Source: Phaeodactylum tricornutum CCAP 1055/1
Taxonomy: Eukaryota > Bacillariophyta > Bacillariophyceae > Surirellales > Neidiaceae
Direction: 5' to 3'
Length of the DNA: 64,000 nt
NCBI RefSeq assembly: GCF_000150955.2
Contig: NC_011686.1
Location: 1 to 64,000, forward strand
Part shown: positions 7,430-18,535 of the stretch, piece after piece
Position numbering within the stretch: the first letter of the stretch is position 1
How the letters are laid out: every line of letters begins with the position of its first letter
Position numbers and translations under genes: made by a program
The notes under the pieces: generated by a model
What the model saw: only the letters and a program-made list of their open reading frames with translations
Told to the model about the DNA's origin: nothing
The model's database searches: none

Positions 7430-10120
7430 TTACATTATTGTTATGATAGTATCATTATTGGGATCAGTGGTCTTCTTTGCTCCTACAACTGTTGGGTCAG
7501 TTACTATTCCATACTGCATCCCTCGCGTGTATGACAAGGTGACCCCGTCAATTGATACCTGTTCTACGGTCTTTTTTTCAGCAACCGCAACCGGACTGAG
7601 GTTTGGGTTACTACCATCGGCACACCTCACTCCAGGTACTGGCACACCAGACAGTAACATGTTGAACTGGAGATTTGTCAACGGCCCGGCTGATCTCCCG
7701 TGGTAGCTCTGTACCGCCCGGTTCCGTTCCCTAACCATGACCATAGCCACAGCTATCTGAAAAGTGCCCACAAAGAGCACAATCACGAGTGCCATGGCCA
7801 CCGCATACCTAACAGGAGGCGTGCTCCCTTTCAATACTGACAATACGGTTGTCGTTAGTACTACCGTCAAGCCGTTCATCTTTCCTGACATTTTTGTCCT
7901 GCCAACATCATGGCAACAAGCCATCCTTACAATGTCTCGCAGCGGGACAAACTCGCCTGACCCTCCGACAGCAACTGCAAGTGCTATTAGGGATAAAAGA
8001 GACCTTTCATTGCTTGTTGACCACCCGATAACTCCTACTAATGCAGACGCCGCTATTAGTAGTACATCCTCTTTCCTAAACTCGGTCAGCGCCACCAACG
8101 CTTCGTAGGGATGGGGCGGTGCGGTGGCTATGTTGACGAGGCCCCCGTCACGCAAGATCACCGCGGGGCCTGGGAGCATATTCAAGTCCAGTGATGCTTC
8201 ACGCCACATCTTAACAATGTTGCCAGCCTTCCCCTCTCTCCACTCTTCGACTATCAGTGGTAGGTGGGCACACGCATCGTTATGCCCTGCTAAAGATCTG
8301 ACAACTTCCTTGAACAGTGACATTTCAGCTGAAGAATCGGGAACATACACATTTCCTTCTGCCAATCCCCCTCCCACCACTGATGCAAGCCAATCTTTCG
8401 TTCCGTAGACGACCGCACGTTTCGCATTCAGTATGGCGACTGCATGCAGCACTGAATTTTTCCAGTCCAAATTCGACAAGACGGCGGGCATTTTTGCCCT
8501 TCCTCCGTAGAATCTCACTGTTATAGAGTGCAGTAGGGAGTTAACCCCCGACACCGTGGGTCTGCAGAGAGGCGTAGCGAAGCCGTAATTTACGCATTCC
8601 TCCAACTCCGCATACCTCAATTCGGCTCTGTGACTGGTGTCAGAAGACCTTCCCAACGAGGATGTCAGCAAGTCGGCAATAGATGTCCTTACCGAGGGAT
8701 GGAATCCTGGTGCTATTGCCAAGGAAGGGGTGTGTGCACCGTACAATTTGTACCACCGCAATTTCTCTGGTATCTTAGCCACACGTTCTGAGAATAATGG
8801 GACGAGCCACGACGTTTCTTCTGTGATTACTAATGTGAATGGCGCTTGTGTTATGTCCGCCACCCACACGTTGCGTGCCGTGAGCAGCGAGGCTCCTTCC
8901 GCATAATTTGCTTTCAGCACCCTACGACAAGCCCTCTGGGCGTTCCTAGGTTTCGTCGTATCGCCCACTCTGACATATTCGTCAAAAAACCTCGTCTGCT
9001 GCAAGTCGGCAGCCAGCCAGTGGTTCCACTTGTAAAAACATTGTTCCGGAAGCTTCATTTCGGCAATTTCTATTGCCCTCGTAACTATCGCGTATTTCAC
9101 TAAGGTCCTTTCCCCAACGTTCCCGGCTAGCACTTCCAACATTGCGATTTCGACTGTCGCAATCAATATATTACCGACCCTTCCCACCGTAAGCCATCCC
9201 CGTTCTATGGCCGGCAAAAACCACTCTGAATGGGTTGACCCGTCCTCTTCTGCTATCATTCCTGGGATACGTGCCGCCCTCATGACGACCATCAGGACTG
9301 CGGCTCTGCGGATGAAGTTTGCCGTTGCGCACAGTTGCCCGTTGGTGTTGGTACTCTCCCATGCGGTTTTCAGTGGCTGGAATGTCGAAAGGCATGAGCC
9401 AGGAGGACACCCTAACGCGTGCATCCACTCCACCTCCGAAACCAAATCTGCGACTGCTAACGAGTCCCCCTCTGAAAGATATATGTTTACCATTACCAGA
9501 GGGCCCACGATTTCACGGAATGTTGACACCTCCACTGCTCGAACAATGCCGTAAAAATCCCTCGCGGTAACACCCTCGGAAGGGTCTTCCGCGAGTGTTG
9601 ATGCTGCTGAGTGTCCCAGTTCACGCTGGATTCTTAGCATCTCATTCATGACTCTCAATGCCACTCCGACCGGATGCCATCCCGTATGGAACGTATTTTC
9701 CATCAATTTAAGGGATATGAATTCTGACAACGAAAGCTCGCGGACTCTCTGGTGTTCTATTTCAACTGTTATCTCCATCGGTAGGGTACGTAGTAACTTT
9801 GGAAATGCACTCTCCAACAGCCACGGTATTACGGCCTTTATTTCTGGGAAGCCTATTATGTCACTTTTCTCCATATTGAACCTCGTTATAACCGGGGGGA
9901 AAGCCTCCCAGTTTGACACCTCCACTGCCCCTTTCCCCGTAAAAGTCGCTACTCTGGTTCGACTTCCCCTCCCTTGTTTCTTTCCAGTCTCGGCTAAAAA
10001 TAGTCCTATAGCTGTTATCACGCACGGATCATGTTTGCGCGGACGGGCCCCTATCTCGGTTTGCGTCGTTTTTGTGGGTACGACGCGGCCCCTTTCGATA
10101 TCGGGTGACTTCATCTTCAT
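7430..10120 (-). CDS. Intact orphan ORF, 896 codons, C-terminal membrane segments
   Basis: This single uninterrupted frame starts at ATG (MKMKS) and ends 160 bp from block-end motif copy 4. Roughly the first 680 residues look like a soluble, mixed alpha/beta globular protein with no motif I recognise. Residues of about 690-830 hold four hydrophobic stretches likely to cross membranes (including VLLIAASALVGVIGW and AMALVIVLFVGTF), and the last 70 residues are polar. The leader upstream (10121-10413) is GC-rich with hairpins, and iteron-like repeats flank the block. It is intact amid decayed repeats and its base composition differs from the AT-rich surroundings, so it is either recent or maintained. 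Possibilities are an endogenised virus-like gene (a structured leader plus one giant ORF is suggestive) or a gene of the subtelomeric element itself. I cannot assign a family. It looks whole. Confidence 0.75.
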   Translation of the reverse strand: MKMKSPDIERGRVVPTKTTQTEIGARPRKHDPCVITAIGLFLAETGKKQGRGSRTRVATFTGKGAVEVSNWEAFPPVITRFNMEKSDIIGFPEIKAVIPWLLESAFPKLLRTLPMEITVEIEHQRVRELSLSEFISLKLMENTFHTGWHPVGVALRVMNEMLRIQRELGHSAASTLAEDPSEGVTARDFYGIVRAVEVSTFREIVGPLVMVNIYLSEGDSLAVADLVSEVEWMHALGCPPGSCLSTFQPLKTAWESTNTNGQLCATANFIRRAAVLMVVMRAARIPGMIAEEDGSTHSEWFLPAIERGWLTVGRVGNILIATVEIAMLEVLAGNVGERTLVKYAIVTRAIEIAEMKLPEQCFYKWNHWLAADLQQTRFFDEYVRVGDTTKPRNAQRACRRVLKANYAEGASLLTARNVWVADITQAPFTLVITEETSWLVPLFSERVAKIPEKLRWYKLYGAHTPSLAIAPGFHPSVRTSIADLLTSSLGRSSDTSHRAELRYAELEECVNYGFATPLCRPTVSGVNSLLHSITVRFYGGRAKMPAVLSNLDWKNSVLHAVAILNAKRAVVYGTKDWLASVVGGGLAEGNVYVPDSSAEMSLFKEVVRSLAGHNDACAHLPLIVEEWREGKAGNIVKMWREASLDLNMLPGPAVILRDGGLVNIATAPPHPYEALVALTEFRKEDVLLIAASALVGVIGWSTSNERSLLSLIALAVAVGGSGEFVPLRDIVRMACCHDVGRTKMSGKMNGLTVVLTTTVLSVLKGSTPPVRYAVAMALVIVLFVGTFQIAVAMVMVRERNRAVQSYHGRSAGPLTNLQFNMLLSGVPVPGVRCADGSNPNLSPVAVAEKKTVEQVSIDGVTLSYTRGMQYGIVTDPTVVGAKKTTDPNNDTIITIM

Positions 10121-10413
10121 ATTTTATGTGTTTTGCTTCTCGGTTGAACCCTCGGCCTAGCGATGCCGGCCCGCAGTGACTGCGGGGTATTGTGACACGG
10201 GATGTTGCGGCGTCGAATTTTACTCCCGGCCGTGCCGAAACTTCGGTGCGCCACCCAGCTAAGTAACTTGGATTCGTAGTCTAATGTAGACCGTATCGAA
10301 CCTTTTCTGAAGAACCGGGGGGTGCAACAAAAAGTGAATTGTGTTTGCGTCCTGTAGTCTTTACAAAGCGATTGAAGGAATACTTCCAAAGACGAGATCG
10401 GAGAAAAATTGTT
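10121..10413 (-). promoter_or_regulatory. GC-rich structured leader of the orphan ORF
   Basis: This segment upstream of the 896-codon ORF contains a perfect 7-bp stem with a 3-base loop (10170-10186, CCCGCAG/CTGCGGG), a GGCC...GGCC pair beside it and a CCGAA/TTCGG stem at 10235-10246. Such density of strong stems is unlike the rest of the subtelomere and would suit a structured 5' untranslated region. Transcription is not shown by sequence alone. Confidence 0.45.
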
Positions 10414-10519
10414 CTGTGCAAAGTGACGCACTCACTATCGCATAAGTAGTCTTGGAGATCCAGGTGCTCTGCAAAGTGATGATCTCACTATTGCATAAGT
10501 AATCTTGGAGATCCAGGTC
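10414..10519. repeat. 53-bp tandem repeat, two copies
   Basis: Units start at 10414 and 10467 and share 'gcaaagtgaygmwctcactat' and 'gcataagtartcttggagatccagg'. Read on the minus strand the second half gives GATCTCCAAGAYTACTTATGC, close to the GATCCCAGAGTAATTACTTATG iterons at 7114-7199, so the orphan-ORF block has related repeats on both sides in opposite orientation. Confidence 0.8.
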
Positions 10520-10524
10520 CCAGT

Positions 10525-10594
10525 GAGCAATCCCGCATCATCAAATCATATGTAGCATTGAGCGATCCCGCATCATCAAATATGCTTTCCAATG
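10525..10594. repeat. 35-bp tandem repeat, two copies
   Basis: Units start at 10525 and 10560 and share GAGCRATCCCGCATCATCAAAT. They lie directly between the 53-bp repeats and the LTR at 10605. Confidence 0.8.
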
Positions 10595-10604
10595 AGCATA
10601 AATG

Positions 10605-10766
10605 TAGAAAACTGCAACGATAACGGGCTAGAATCGTCTAAGGAACCGAAAGGATCCCGCATACTTTCGTAGACGACCAAAGGCGTAAAAACACAAGATT
10701 ATAGACTTATCTGATAGACTTAGGGATATGAACCCCTCATGTACCGCTTGACGTAGGGGTTTTCTA
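10605..10766 (-). repeat. 3' LTR of element A
   Basis: 162 bp, TAGAAAAC...GTTTTCTA, with inverted termini TAGAAAA/TTTTCTA instead of the usual TG...CA. Matches the solo LTR at 6776 and is a relative of the LTR at 30368. Confidence 0.85.
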
Positions 10767-13700
10767 GTCCCCACACATCGAAACCATAAACATTGACATG
10801 CACATGGAGAGATGTGTCCCCTCAAAACCACTATGGGAAAAAATAGGGATCCACAACTTGTAAAATAAAACTTCGACACTGCATGCAATGACATGTAGTA
10901 CTGCAAATGCAATTTGTTCCGATACTGGCTTCATCGAAACGGGAAAGTTGGCAAACCCTTCTTCACTTGAGTTAATATAAAATTTGACGCATAAGATTCT
11001 GTCGTACTGGGGCTGACTGAACCTTTGTTAGCGCATCGGCTAAGTTTGTCTCCGATGGCTCATAAGCAATCTTGATACCTCCCATTGCGACATTCTCTTG
11101 TACAAAGTGATATGCAATAGCATTACTCTTCTTCTTCAACATTGATTCCGGCGCTGTAGTATTGTGTACCACCGACATATTGTCGCACAAAACTCTAGCC
11201 GGACCATCAATCGGAATTCCCATCATCCGTAATTTATACCTTAAACCCTGAATCATCTCCGTAGCAATCTTTAATGCAACAAACTCACTTCCAAACGAAG
11301 ACGTTTCGACTGAATTCTGACGCTTCGAAAACCACATACTCGGAGCACAATTAAGATAGATCAAAACACCTGTTCGTGAACGACGAGTGACTTTGTCTCC
11401 AGCATGGTCAGCGTCAACAAAAGCAGTAATCTCCACAGCCCTACCACGTGGCTTCGGAGCATTCGACGGAATAGGTTCCTTCACATTACCATAAAAATCC
11501 GTCCAATCTGCACCATCTATAAAATGGTTCTCAATATCAGCATACAAATCATCAAACACGAGTCGAGACCTGTTGTGAGATTTCAAATAAGCAAAAATAT
11601 GAAGAACAGCACTCAAGTGTCCTTCTCGTGGCATCGCGAGAAATGATGAAAGCATAGATACTTCACACATAATATTGATACGACCAATTTCAACTGCCCA
11701 TCTCAAAACACCAATCTGAGAATGAAAATAGTTAGCACACTCTGCATTCAACACAGGAGAAACATCAAGTTCTGGTCGATATTTTGTTGACATTGGCAAT
11801 GACACTTTGTTAGGCAAATCTCTTTTGATTTCGCTCAAATCCTTCTCAACATTCGCGACAGCTTGTTTCACGTAATTTGTCGAACTCATAGACCATCGCG
11901 GTTTGTCTGGCTTATCAGGAAGTGAAAAGTGTCCAAGATTCGCTCCCAAATATGTCTCCGGTGTCTTAATCAATTCCGGTTTAAGCTTGAAATGTTTTCC
12001 GATAGTATCCAAGATACTCTTCAGATCATGACTGATACATAGGAAATCATCCGTGTAAATAAGCACATACTCATAAAATTTGAGACCACCTTCATTCTGA
12101 AATGGTCTTAACCAAACATCTGGATCTACAAAACAAGAGGTAAACATTAATTCTTCCATTGTTGCAGCTAAGTGAGCACGCCATGCAGCTCCACTTGACT
12201 TCAAACCATACAACGCTCAAACAATAATTGCATAACGATCTTCCGTCGAATTCCCAAATTCTGGACCACATGTTGTATATACCTTTTCTCGAACTGGGGC
12301 ATTCAAATATGCATTTTGTGCATCAGCACCAAGTATTTGCATCAAATTCAACTCTGCAATAAGTAATGCAATTCGAACACTGTCCCTGGAAACAACACTA
12401 GCATAAGTAATCGAACTCGGCAGATCTGTAATGTTTCCCCCGGCGACGAATCTGGCTTTGCAAGTGAAGTCCATTTTGATATCAAAAATCATGTGACAAG
12501 GTATCCAAGTGTAACCAACTGGTTTCGACGCATTGGGTTCAAGAACTTTGAATGCTGGCATAACATTTTTCATCTCTTTTCTGATTGCATCCAACCATGT
12601 AGAAGTGTTAGTATAACAATCAATCTCTAGAGCTTCCTTTACTGATTTCGGCATACAAATACCGAATTTGTGAGTCCGTTTCAGGTATCTGGCCTTTACC
12701 GCTGAAATAATTCTCTCTCATTTCCGTAATACGTCTGGTACCCACCAGGCAAAAGCTGGTTCATGGACTAACTTGTTCGCAACAACATATTCGGCGACGT
12801 CAACAGGATTCGATTCTTTCAGGTCTTTCAAGGGAATCCATGTATTTGATCCGTCTTTCCATTGAAGTAAAAGTTGCCAACCTTTCGTTGTTTGACGCAT
12901 TTGTTTTACACCACGTTTGTCTGTATAATACAGATTGTCAGCAGCAACCGCCAATCCGTCCTTTTGGTGATCAACAATTTCCTCCATTAAAAGATAACAA
13001 CAACCCTTGTCATTAACCTTTGAATAAAGATGCTCAGCAATAACATTAGCTCCGTATTCCTGTACATTACCGTCTGGAAACTGAACTTCTAAGATACAAG
13101 TGTCCAAAACTGGATCAGGATTCAACCTCCCAATTGGATTACTATCTCAATCTTTCTTTTGTCCAATTATTCAACCAGCACCAACATGATCATGTTTTGG
13201 TATTACAACTTCCGCATTGATATACTTGTCAAATGCTTTGTGATCATACTTGTCTGCTTGTGGCATCGTTTCCTGGTCCCCTGTAAAATGGTCCGAATAC
13301 ATCTCAAACTCACTGGGTTCCACCTCGAAAACATAAGTATTCTAAAACACAATCATCTTTGTTCATAACAAAACAAATGTTCTTCTCAAAACTCTCTTGA
13401 AGTAACTTCACCTGTTGAGAATTAAGATCACTTGTAGAAAGTGGGGAGTAAGTAGTTCGCGAAATAATTTGCGAATTTCTGCCAAGTATACAAGCACACA
13501 AGGCATCACCTATATCGTGAGCAGGTCCGAGCCAGTGACCAAGTTTCCGCTTATCCTCCGGAAAGTCAACTGGATCCAAATACCATACCCAATCATACCA
13601 TGCAAACTCGCATAAGTGACTAATAGCCGTGGTATCTCCCGATACTGCCGTATTTGGGACATCATTGTTCAACGCGGAAATATTATGCGCAATTGACAAT

Positions 13701-15080
13701 CAAATCAAACATTGCAACTCCAAGCAAATATCCCACAATTGTACAGATGCTTGTGATTTCAACATAGCTGTATTTGTCATATGCTTCAATGCTTTGATTG
13801 CGGTTTCCGCTTGTTTCAACCACGGTGAATATGGCTCAATCTCTTTAGCATGAGCTCCTGCAGCACGAACCTTTCGTCTGAACTCTCCTTGAACTAATTC
13901 TTTGGCACCATCTGAAATAATTTCAGCTGGAACTCCCTCACAATGAAATAACAAATCCAATGTACTGTGAGCCTGATCTTTCGACTTCATTGGGTAAGCT
14001 TAAGTCCAGTCAACATTGTTCACATAAATTTGAGCACAAGAATTTCCTCGAGATGAGACGACATTCGAAAACATCGTATCCATATACAAACTCGTGCCCA
14101 AGTGACGATATCTCAACTGTGCAGTGACTGGTTTCACTCTCTTTGCTAACAATTGACTAGCAATATCTTTGACCCCTCTCTGAGTTGTTGCCAGTAATGT
14201 TTGCTTCGCTGTCAATAGACCAATGTTCCATCGTTTCGCCAACTCTTCTGGCGTTACCTTATACCTGTAATTTGACAACTGTGCAACACTAACAATACAA
14301 GTCTTTTCAAGTTCATTGATCAAATGTTTGTCCTCCAACAACATTGAAACAGATGATAAAACCAGTGATACTGTACTGTCTCTCGTTGTAACCATTTGAA
14401 TGTTCGCATGTGCAGAATTTCTCGTTACCAACGCACCCTTACTATTGGTAAACTTCTCCTCCTGACGAGAAAAATCTGTCAAATACGGATCCCAAATCGG
14501 ACTTTCATAAGTAAGGTTCAACTTGTGAAAATTTCGAAACTCCGCCGCACACGGCTTGCGGACTGGTAAGTAAGAAATGACTCCATCTAATGACAATGGT
14601 AACCTCACATCGTCTTTCGGGAAATAAATTGAATGCAATAACTCCGTAAGCTTTTCCGACAAAAATCGGGGACAATCATTGACCTTGACATCATTTAATC
14701 GAAGTTGATTTGGATTTAACAAAGCATGTTCCATTGTAGGAAAATGTAAGGCCTGATGAATAACTAAAATAAATGTCTCATATGTGTAAGGAAGATCAAA
14801 AGCAAGTGCAGCAGAGACAATTGGTACAGACCGGGCTTGACCAAATGTAGATAAAAATGCAGAAACATCAACTGTTCGAGAGGTTTCTTGAAATATATTA
14901 GCGTGTTGACCAACACAACATGTATCCGCGTGAGAATCTAACTCCGCATGTGATATAATCGCACTCTCAAGTGACTGTATAGAAATAGAACGTGTAGACA
15001 AAACCGACACCTTTGGTAATTGTCAAGAATTTCTCTGTGACATGCTTCGACCTGCCAATGACTTCGATGTAAGAGAATTT
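10605..15080 (-). mobile_element. Broken copia-type (CoDi-like) LTR element A
   Basis: This is a minus-strand fossil. The 3' LTR (10605-10766) with its polypurine tract (GTGTGGGGAC) lies at the left. To the right, in reverse order, come RNase H, reverse transcriptase, a chromodomain-like tail (QWKDGSNTWIPL), integrase and a retropepsin (DSHADTCC). The gag part and the 5' LTR are not found, and the right end abuts the ketoacyl-synthase pseudogene. The coding region is broken in about five places, so the element is dead. Divergence from the solo LTR (about 5%) suggests moderate age. The right edge is approximate. Confidence 0.88.
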
Positions 15081-15149
15081 GTATCATGGATCGAAGTCAA
15101 GTGGTAATACAATAAAGTGTTTGTGAAGCTGGGAACAACCATTCAACAA

Positions 15150-16550
15150 GAATTTTTTTGTAAAGGTATTGAAAAGAACTTTGTAAAGGCCGAGGACCTT
15201 TGGAAGTAAGAGGAGGATCATGTGCAGATTAAAGAGGCCATGGAAAAGAAAGATTGGAAAGGCAGTGCCAATGCATAGCATTGCCTGTGTCAATACCGGA
15301 ACCGCGCCGGTTTGCCCGTATTGGAGCATCCGTTTACCAAACACAATCTGGAGAGACTAACCCATGGCAATCCGTGTATCACTCCTGTATCAGGAAGCGT
15401 CAAGGCACCCATGTTGGACAATGATGTGGTACAGCTGAAAAGGTCCAAAAATGGGGCCATTCAGCGTGTACGGGTAGAAAAGGAATCCAATGTGATCCAA
15501 TTGGCTGCACAGTTGGGGGCTTGTTTAATTTGACGGAAGCCTACAGTGTACCAGCAGGCTTGGCGCAAACCATGGACATGGCCACCCAAGTCGCGGTTGC
15601 TGTCGGCATGGAAGCCCTCAAAAAATGCGGGACTTGTCTCGGGCAAATGCAATGATCCGAAAGACTGGATGTTACCGGAAAAGTATTGTGATACCACGGG
15701 AGTCGTCTATGCCAGCAGCTTTTCTGCCATGGACGCGGCCGTTGGTGAGGTAATGCGGTTTTTGCAATCCAAAACGGTCGGCGCGGCGGATTCCACCGGA
15801 CTGGTAACGGCCTTGCGGAACCGATTGGTGCGGGCATTGCCGAGTCGCAAACTTCCCAACAACAACAACAACAACAACAAAGCTGCCTTTGCGCGACTGG
15901 TTGCTTGCGCACGCAAAACAGAATTGGAAGAAACAAAAAACAAACCCTACAAGATTGATCGTAAATTCTTGTTCTGCGTGCTTGTTGTCGGCAACGCCGA
16001 GCTTGCTCCGTTGGCCATTGCCAAGGTCCCAACACGCAAACCAATGCCGCCTGTGCCAGTACAACTCAGGCAATTGCCATGGCACAAGACATGCTAGCTT
16101 CAAGACGTGCTCAACAAGTAGTGGTTGTGGCCGGGGACAATATTTCGGGAGAAACGCTGTTGCCTTGGTTAGGATGCGGTTTCCGTGCTTTGGGTGCCAC
16201 CACGACGGCTGCTACTGTGGAAGACGCCGCTTTGCCGTTCAATAGGCGTCGATTGGGCATGTTGCTGGGTGCTGGCGGTATTGGAATGGTCCTCAAAACA
16301 GAGCTGAGTATGGTCAAATGTCAAAGACTATTGCCGTATCCATTTTGGGTCAAGGCCCGTTTGTTGGCAGTGCAGTACGGCATGGAGCGGCATTGGACAG
16401 CAAACACATTGGTTCCGAACTCATAAAATTTTTGGACAATAATGAAATGGTGCATGGAATCCATGCATGGTGTATACTTTCCTTACAAAACGTGCACACA
16501 TGCTACCAATGCCATTTTGTGTTCCAACAAGGTGGTTGCCTTGTTACCAG
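15150..16550 (+). pseudogene. Ketoacyl-synthase-like pseudogene
   Basis: Reading across three frames gives a beta-ketoacyl-synthase-like protein: MLDNDVVQLKRSKNGAIQRV, then AYSVPAGLAQTMDMATQVAV, then DTTGVVYASSFSAMDAAVGE, then NRLVRALPSRKL, then AMAQDMLASRRAQQVVVVAG, then PFNRRRLGMLLGAGGIGMVL and finally HGAALDSKHIGSEL. These blocks are in the order expected for a condensing-enzyme (KAS-like) protein, from recall of the family. At least five frameshifts and several stops separate them. A CAA-repeat (15857-15880) has expanded inside the coding region. Around the position expected for the catalytic Cys (16020-16080) the frame is lost. Both ends are missing. It is a dead, partial copy of a host gene carried into the element cluster; an intact parent would be expected elsewhere in the genome. 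Confidence 0.75.
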
Positions 16551-16559
16551 TCTTTGTAG

Positions 16560-17880
16560 AAATGGAGAAGGGCTGCTGCAATAAAAAAAAATAAGCTGGG
16601 CCAATTCTGTAATCTACCATACCTGACCCTTCTGAAACATTCTGAAGCAATTCCAAAGTTTCCTGCATTCCTTTTGTTATTATGTCAGCAGCTTTTGAAT
16701 ATTTGGCAAGCTTTGAGATTTCCTTTTAGAAATGAAGATTGTTTGTGTATGGACGTTTACCCAATTTTGAGGTATTCAAATCCATTTCTTCAACATCCAC
16801 CAGCAGATGCATGGCAGTTGCATCTCCAACATCCATTTTACTATCCAATTGGGTTTCAAAAGCATACCCCAGGGAAAGGCTTGTCAACTCTTGCACCATA
16901 CCGCTTGCTGCAGGAACTCTTTCCAGTTCAGTGCTTTTATGCACGTAATATCTAGCTTGTGGCAAAAATAGAATCAGCCCATCTGCTGTTGTTCTGGATA
17001 ATGGTGGGCTTGCTTGGAAGTGATCTTTTAGAATAGTTGTACTCTCTCTCATGCTTTCCAACTTTCTGCTGATTAGTGTTTTCGAAATGTGGCCCTGGCC
17101 GCCTCTAACTGGTCCAACAGATCATGATATCCAGGTTGATGCAGGTAAACATCCCAAATCTCACAGAAATGTCAGCTTTCTATGCACTTCAGGACCACAT
17201 CAAATTGAATTTTGGCTTTTCTTCCACAGTTTCCAGTCTGTTCTTTCATTAGACTGCCTTGATGGAGTAGATGCTAATGGCATAGTTTGTGCTGACACAA
17301 GCTATATCAAGTAGGTATTTCATCTAAAAAAGTGCCATATTCTTGTGGGGCTCTATCAGCACCTGCAACGCAATTTTTCATTCAACTGTGGTGACCTATT
17401 TCATTGTCAACATTCCGTTTGTGGGCTTTGCCGGCTTGGCATTGCTTGATTGAATCCCAATAAGCCTCAAGCAATGGCCTCAAGCAAACTTTCTCTATAG
17501 AGTCGTGGATGTGGGTTTTGTTCACGAAAAGGGGTGTGCTATAGCCGTCCTCATTGCAATGGGCAGAAGATTTATATGCAAGGTTACCATGTGCCAAAAA
17601 AGAACACGCATTTGCTATCCTCCATCTGAGATATTTGTGATGCAGTGAATAAAAGCCTATTTAAGGCCCCCTTTTTACCCAAAATTTCACCGGGTCTGTG
17701 TAACATCTCAATTTGACAACAGCAAACACCTCCGGAACGGCTCAACACTACTGCAGAAGCATTCAACTGCGTCGGACAGCTCAGATCAATGGTTGAACTA
17801 ATACCTCTTCTGAAGTTTGAACAGCTGGTGGGCATGCCTAAACGGGAATGGTATAACCCAACAACAAAAATTCTCTTTAT
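16560..17880 (-). pseudogene. Unassigned decayed coding remnant
   Basis: Minus-strand frames between 17835 and 16483 form a chain of protein-like pieces: RGISSTIDLSCPTQLNASAV, HQPGYHDLLDQLEAARATF, then a 111-codon open piece (SMRESTTILKDHF...LSLGYAFETQLDSKMDVGD). Adjacent pieces share a frame or are shifted by one base, as in a decayed gene. No family is recognised and no splice pattern rescues it. It may be host-derived or part of a transposon. The region has no other feature. Confidence 0.3.
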
Positions 17881-18122
17881 CTACAGTTACAGGTCAAAAA
17901 TCTCAGATATTCTATGCACGTTCGACTTTCTGATTGGTTGAGAGATTGACATTCTCTGTCAAGAGAATGACACTCTTCTTCCATAACTAAAATCATTTCC
18001 ATTAGTCATTAGCAGGCAGGCTGCCTTAAATTCGGTTTTCCCGCAAATAGGTACTCTTGGGACTTTTATTTGCGGTCATTTGCGGTATTTCTAACCCTAT
18101 AGGGATATACTTTACAGCCCTT

Positions 18123-18535
18123 TGTTGAAAACTCCGGTTCTTCTGATCTTTTGACTGTCTGAGTGACTAGTCGACAACAGAGACGTAATAAATAGATTCT
18201 CTCTTATTTCTCCTTTACGTTTGATCTACTCTTTCACACTGCTCTAGTGCTTGTTGTTGTGATCTTTATTTTACTTTTCACTAGTTCTGTTTCCTCTCAA
18301 ACCTCGCTGTTTGATCGCTAATCCTTCGCTATTTCATTGCTTACTCCGATGGTTACATCCAACTCTTCTCTGTGTCTTACTTTCAATCCGTTGGCTTGTT
18401 TCATAGGATGATCATATCCCAAAATCCATCGAACATATAATTTAGCTCGAGATGAGAGCTTGCTCTTTTTCAAATCTCTTTGTGTGACATGTCGCATTCT
18501 ACCGGACATGTCCCACTTGACTGCCAAACTTGACA
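18123..18535 (-). repeat. 3' LTR of element B
   Basis: 413 bp; differs from its partner at 27523 at two positions, both CpG transitions. The element's long frame ends 37 bp inside it. Confidence 0.92.

Noticed and set aside
7269-7706. Plus-strand frame of 145 codons
   Set aside because: It lies mostly over the 3' end of the 896-codon ORF on the other strand and has no domain features; it is a shadow.
10414-10594. Repeat cluster as a CRISPR array
   Set aside because: Only two copies of each unit, adjacent with no spacers, in a eukaryotic subtelomere.
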